Shown here: positions 6,139 through 8,507 of the stretch, in pieces
Numbering within the stretch: position 1 is the first letter of the stretch
Layout of the letters: each line of letters begins with the position of its first letter
Assembly: GCA_035291605.1 (NCBI GenBank)
Contig: DATDRS010000047.1
Location: forward strand, 1 to 8,507
Direction: 5' to 3'
Source of the DNA: DATDRS01 sp035291605
GTDB lineage: Bacteria; Chloroflexota; Anaerolineae; Anaerolineales; UBA6663
DNA length: 8,507 nucleotides
Position numbers and translations under genes: made by a program
Notes under the pieces: generated by a model
Told to the model about the DNA's origin: nothing
The model's database searches: none
The model's input: the letters and a program-made list of their open reading frames with translations, nothing else

Positions 6139-8507
6139 ATGGGCGTCATCTGGTACAAAGTCTGGTTCGATCTGTGGCACAACAAAACGCGCACGCTGCT
6201 GGCGGTGCTGAGCATTGCGGCGGGTGTATTCGCCGTCGGGACGATGTTCGGCATGAGCGACTTGCTCATCGCCAACCTCGATGAATCCCATCATGCGGTG
6301 CTCCCCCCACATCTCAATATCTATCTGTCAACCCTCATTGACCGTGACACGGCCCTAAGTCTCAGGCGAGTGCCGGGCGTTGAAGGTGTCGAGCCGTACA
6401 ACTCTGTCAACCTCCTCTACAAGGTTCACCCCCAGGACGAGTGGCGGCAAGGCGTGGTCTATATGCGGGGCGATTTTGATAATCAGACATACGAGCGGGT
6501 CCAGTTGCGCGAAGGGCGCTGGCCCCAAAAAGATGATATTGGCGTCGAGCGAATGGCAGCCCAATTCCTTGGGTTAAACATTGGAGACAAGGTCCTATTC
6601 AAGATCGGCGATACGGAAAGGACGCTGCCCATTACCGGCTTGATCCGTCATCCTTTTGTGCCACCGCCGCAGTTCATGGACCTGGCTTTCTTTTTCATGA
6701 ATGGCGAGGGCCTGGAACGCCTGGACATTCCCGACGGCAAGTTCGGCGGTCTCTACGTCCGCGTCACGCCCTACAGTTCCGATCATGCCAAAGAGGTCGC
6801 CACGGCGATCAAGGACCAACTGGCGAAACAAGACATTCGCGTCGCAGCCTTTGTCTATCAAGATCCGGACAAGCATTGGGGACGCGCTTTTTTTGACGGC
6901 ATCACACTGGTCTTGCAGCTGCTCGCGCTCATTTCGGTCGCGATGAGCGCCGTTCTGGTCTACAACACCCTATCCAATCTCATTACCCAACAGACCAATC
7001 AGATTGGCATTCTCAAAGCCCTCGGCGGTAGAACCCGCACGATTATTGGGGTATATCTAGCCAGTGCGTTAGTGTACGGCGTATTGGCGCTGGTCATCGC
7101 TTTACCCCTGGGCGCAATGGTTGCCTTCCGCATGACCCAGACGTTCCTGAATCTGTTCAATATTGATTACGAGCAGTTCGAGGTCTCGGCACAGGCGGTA
7201 GTTTTTCAAGTTTTATCTGCAACGGTGATGCCCTTACTGGCAGGGTTGGTGCCGACACTGCAAGGCGCGACCATTACGGTGCGGCAGGCGATTGCCAGTT
7301 ACGGATTGGGAGGTGATTTTCATTCGAACTGGCTCGACCGTATCGTAGAGAGCATCGGGCACCGCTGGCTCTCGTCGCAGTACGCGACCGCTCTCGGCAA
7401 TATGTTCCGCCATAAGGGCCGCTTAGTCCTCACTCAATTCGTACTCATTACGGCGGGCAGCGGTTTCCTGATGGTGATGAGCCTTACCTCCTCGCTCTCC
7501 TTTACCCTGGACAACATTTTTGCGCGCCAGCATTACGACACGGTGATCCAATTCAGACAGAACCAGAGGTCGGATCGGGTCATGTCTTTGGCCCATTCCA
7601 TCGAAGGCGTAGACCAGGCTGAACTCCGTTTCATCCAGGCGGCGAGCATGTTTGTCTCAGGTCAACTGGTTAAAGAGGCTGGTATCGGTGCGAACATCGA
7701 AGGAATTCCTGCGAGCAGCGATTTCTACACTCCGGTGATGGTCGCGGGACGCTGGTTTGCACCGGGAGATGGTCGTGTGGTCGTCCTCACCCGCGAAACG
7801 GCGGAGAAAAACCACATCCGAGCTGGCGACACGGTGACGCTCGATTTGGGTGAATTGGGCGAGGCCAAGTGGCAAGTGATCGGGCTGTACGAGCCGGTGT
7901 TTGCGAGCGTCTATACCGCCGACACCCTCTACGCGCCTCTGGAGGCGTTGTTCGACGCGACGAAAAAACATAACCAGGGCAGCATGCTGTACGTGCGCAC
8001 GACCTCGCACGCACCCGCGTTTACGGCGGCGGTGACGGCCAAGCTCAAAGACCTGTATGAAGGCCGCAACCTGAAAATCGTTACCAGTCAGACGGAAGCT
8101 GAATTGCGCAAGTCCAACGAGTTCCAGTTTAGCACGGTCACCTCGATGTTACTCGCCCTCTCCGTCGTCGTCGCCGTCGTCGGGGGTATCGCCCTCATGG
8201 GCGCGCTCTCGATCGGCGTCGTCGAACGGACGAAAGAGATCGGCGTGCTGCGCGCCGTCGGGGCGCGCTCGCACACGATCCTGGGCATCTTCGTAATGGA
8301 GGGTGTCTTACAAGGACTGTTGAGCTGGCTGGTGGCTGTCCCCGTTTCCTTGTCGGTCAGCCAGCCATTGGCGAGCGCTCTAGGTCACGCCATGTTCAGC
8401 GCAACGTTGGACTATCAATACAACTGGCCCGCCGTGGGGGTCTGGCTGGGTATCATCCTGGTCATCTCGACGCTCGCCTCGATTCTGCCCGCGCGCGGCG
8501 CGACGCG
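6139..8507 (+). CDS. FtsX/MacB-type ABC transporter permease with two FtsX modules (3' partial)
   Basis: Membrane subunit of an ABC exporter or mechanotransmission system of the MacB/LolC type; the partner ATPase is not in the window. I translated the frame from ATG 6139 and found no stop before the edge: 789 codons, probably lacking only a few C-terminal residues. Order: helix 1 (about 17-39); an extracytoplasmic MacB-like domain (about 45-250); helices 2-4 (254-283, 302-330, 353-375); a cytoplasmic linker; helix 5 (429-452); a second extracytoplasmic domain (about 460-665); helices 6-8 (668-694, 713-735, 765-785). The FtsX coupling motif appears twice, TNQIGILKALGGRTRTIIG at 286-304 and TKEIGVLRAVGARSHTILG from 698, showing the internal duplication. 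GGAG six bases upstream supports the start. It follows the unknown membrane protein gene by 60 bases. Base composition shifts within the gene, from AT-richer in the middle to very GC-rich near the 3' end. Confidence 0.93.
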   Translation, partial: MGVIWYKVWFDLWHNKTRTLLAVLSIAAGVFAVGTMFGMSDLLIANLDESHHAVLPPHLNIYLSTLIDRDTALSLRRVPGVEGVEPYNSVNLLYKVHPQDEWRQGVVYMRGDFDNQTYERVQLREGRWPQKDDIGVERMAAQFLGLNIGDKVLFKIGDTERTLPITGLIRHPFVPPPQFMDLAFFFMNGEGLERLDIPDGKFGGLYVRVTPYSSDHAKEVATAIKDQLAKQDIRVAAFVYQDPDKHWGRAFFDGITLVLQLLALISVAMSAVLVYNTLSNLITQQTNQIGILKALGGRTRTIIGVYLASALVYGVLALVIALPLGAMVAFRMTQTFLNLFNIDYEQFEVSAQAVVFQVLSATVMPLLAGLVPTLQGATITVRQAIASYGLGGDFHSNWLDRIVESIGHRWLSSQYATALGNMFRHKGRLVLTQFVLITAGSGFLMVMSLTSSLSFTLDNIFARQHYDTVIQFRQNQRSDRVMSLAHSIEGVDQAELRFIQAASMFVSGQLVKEAGIGANIEGIPASSDFYTPVMVAGRWFAPGDGRVVVLTRETAEKNHIRAGDTVTLDLGELGEAKWQVIGLYEPVFASVYTADTLYAPLEALFDATKKHNQGSMLYVRTTSHAPAFTAAVTAKLKDLYEGRNLKIVTSQTEAELRKSNEFQFSTVTSMLLALSVVVAVVGGIALMGALSIGVVERTKEIGVLRAVGARSHTILGIFVMEGVLQGLLSWLVAVPVSLSVSQPLASALGHAMFSATLDYQYNWPAVGVWLGIILVISTLASILPARGAT

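Noticed and set aside
5691..6284. Plus-strand open frame overlapping the membrane protein and permease starts
   Set aside because: It is out of frame with two well-supported membrane proteins; its composition (Gly, Ala, His, Arg, Pro) is that of a shadow frame.

Overview
The window is a GC-rich bacterial segment with no RNA genes, CRISPR array or insertion sequence that I can see. The source is probably environmental, and Chloroflexota (Anaerolineae-like) is my best guess. That guess rests on the style of the GAF/HisKA_3 membrane kinase and the large two-module FtsX permease. No marker gene fixes the taxonomy.

Layout. (1) 1-2400 (+): C-terminal ~800 residues of a superfamily 2 helicase fused to a PD-(D/E)xK nuclease, type III restriction Res-like. 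It is cut by the left edge, so the Walker A motif and any methyltransferase partner lie outside. (2) 2549-2884 (+): a YnfA/UPF0060 small four-helix membrane protein, with a leader hairpin and a very strong ribosome binding site. (3) 2903-4787 (-): a two-gene unit convergent with ynfA. Its promoter-proximal gene is a striking chimera. It begins as a membrane sensor kinase (two TM helices, GAF, coiled coil, HisKA_3 phosphoacceptor helix). At about residue 370-380 it passes in frame into the C-terminal dimerization and metal-binding part of a MerR-family regulator, so it has neither a kinase ATPase domain nor a MerR DNA-binding domain. Its stop overlaps the start of a CopZ-N-type [2Fe-2S]/zinc protein (ATGACTGA). 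(4) 4788-5169: a divergent intergenic region with a cluster of inverted repeats. (5) 5170-6078 (+): an unrecognised polytopic membrane protein. (6) 6139-8507 (+): a two-module FtsX/MacB-type ABC permease, open to the right edge and nearly complete, with its ATPase not in the window.

How they fit. A MerR regulator followed by a CopZ-N-like Fe-S protein is a metal-response arrangement, and ynfA lies next to it. The chimera looks like what remains after a deletion (or an assembly join) fused a kinase gene to the 3' part of a merR gene, preserving frame and the translational coupling to the Fe-S gene. The membrane protein and FtsX permease form a separate transport operon reading away from it. 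The main thing to resolve is whether the kinase-MerR fusion is real biology, gene decay, or a misassembly.
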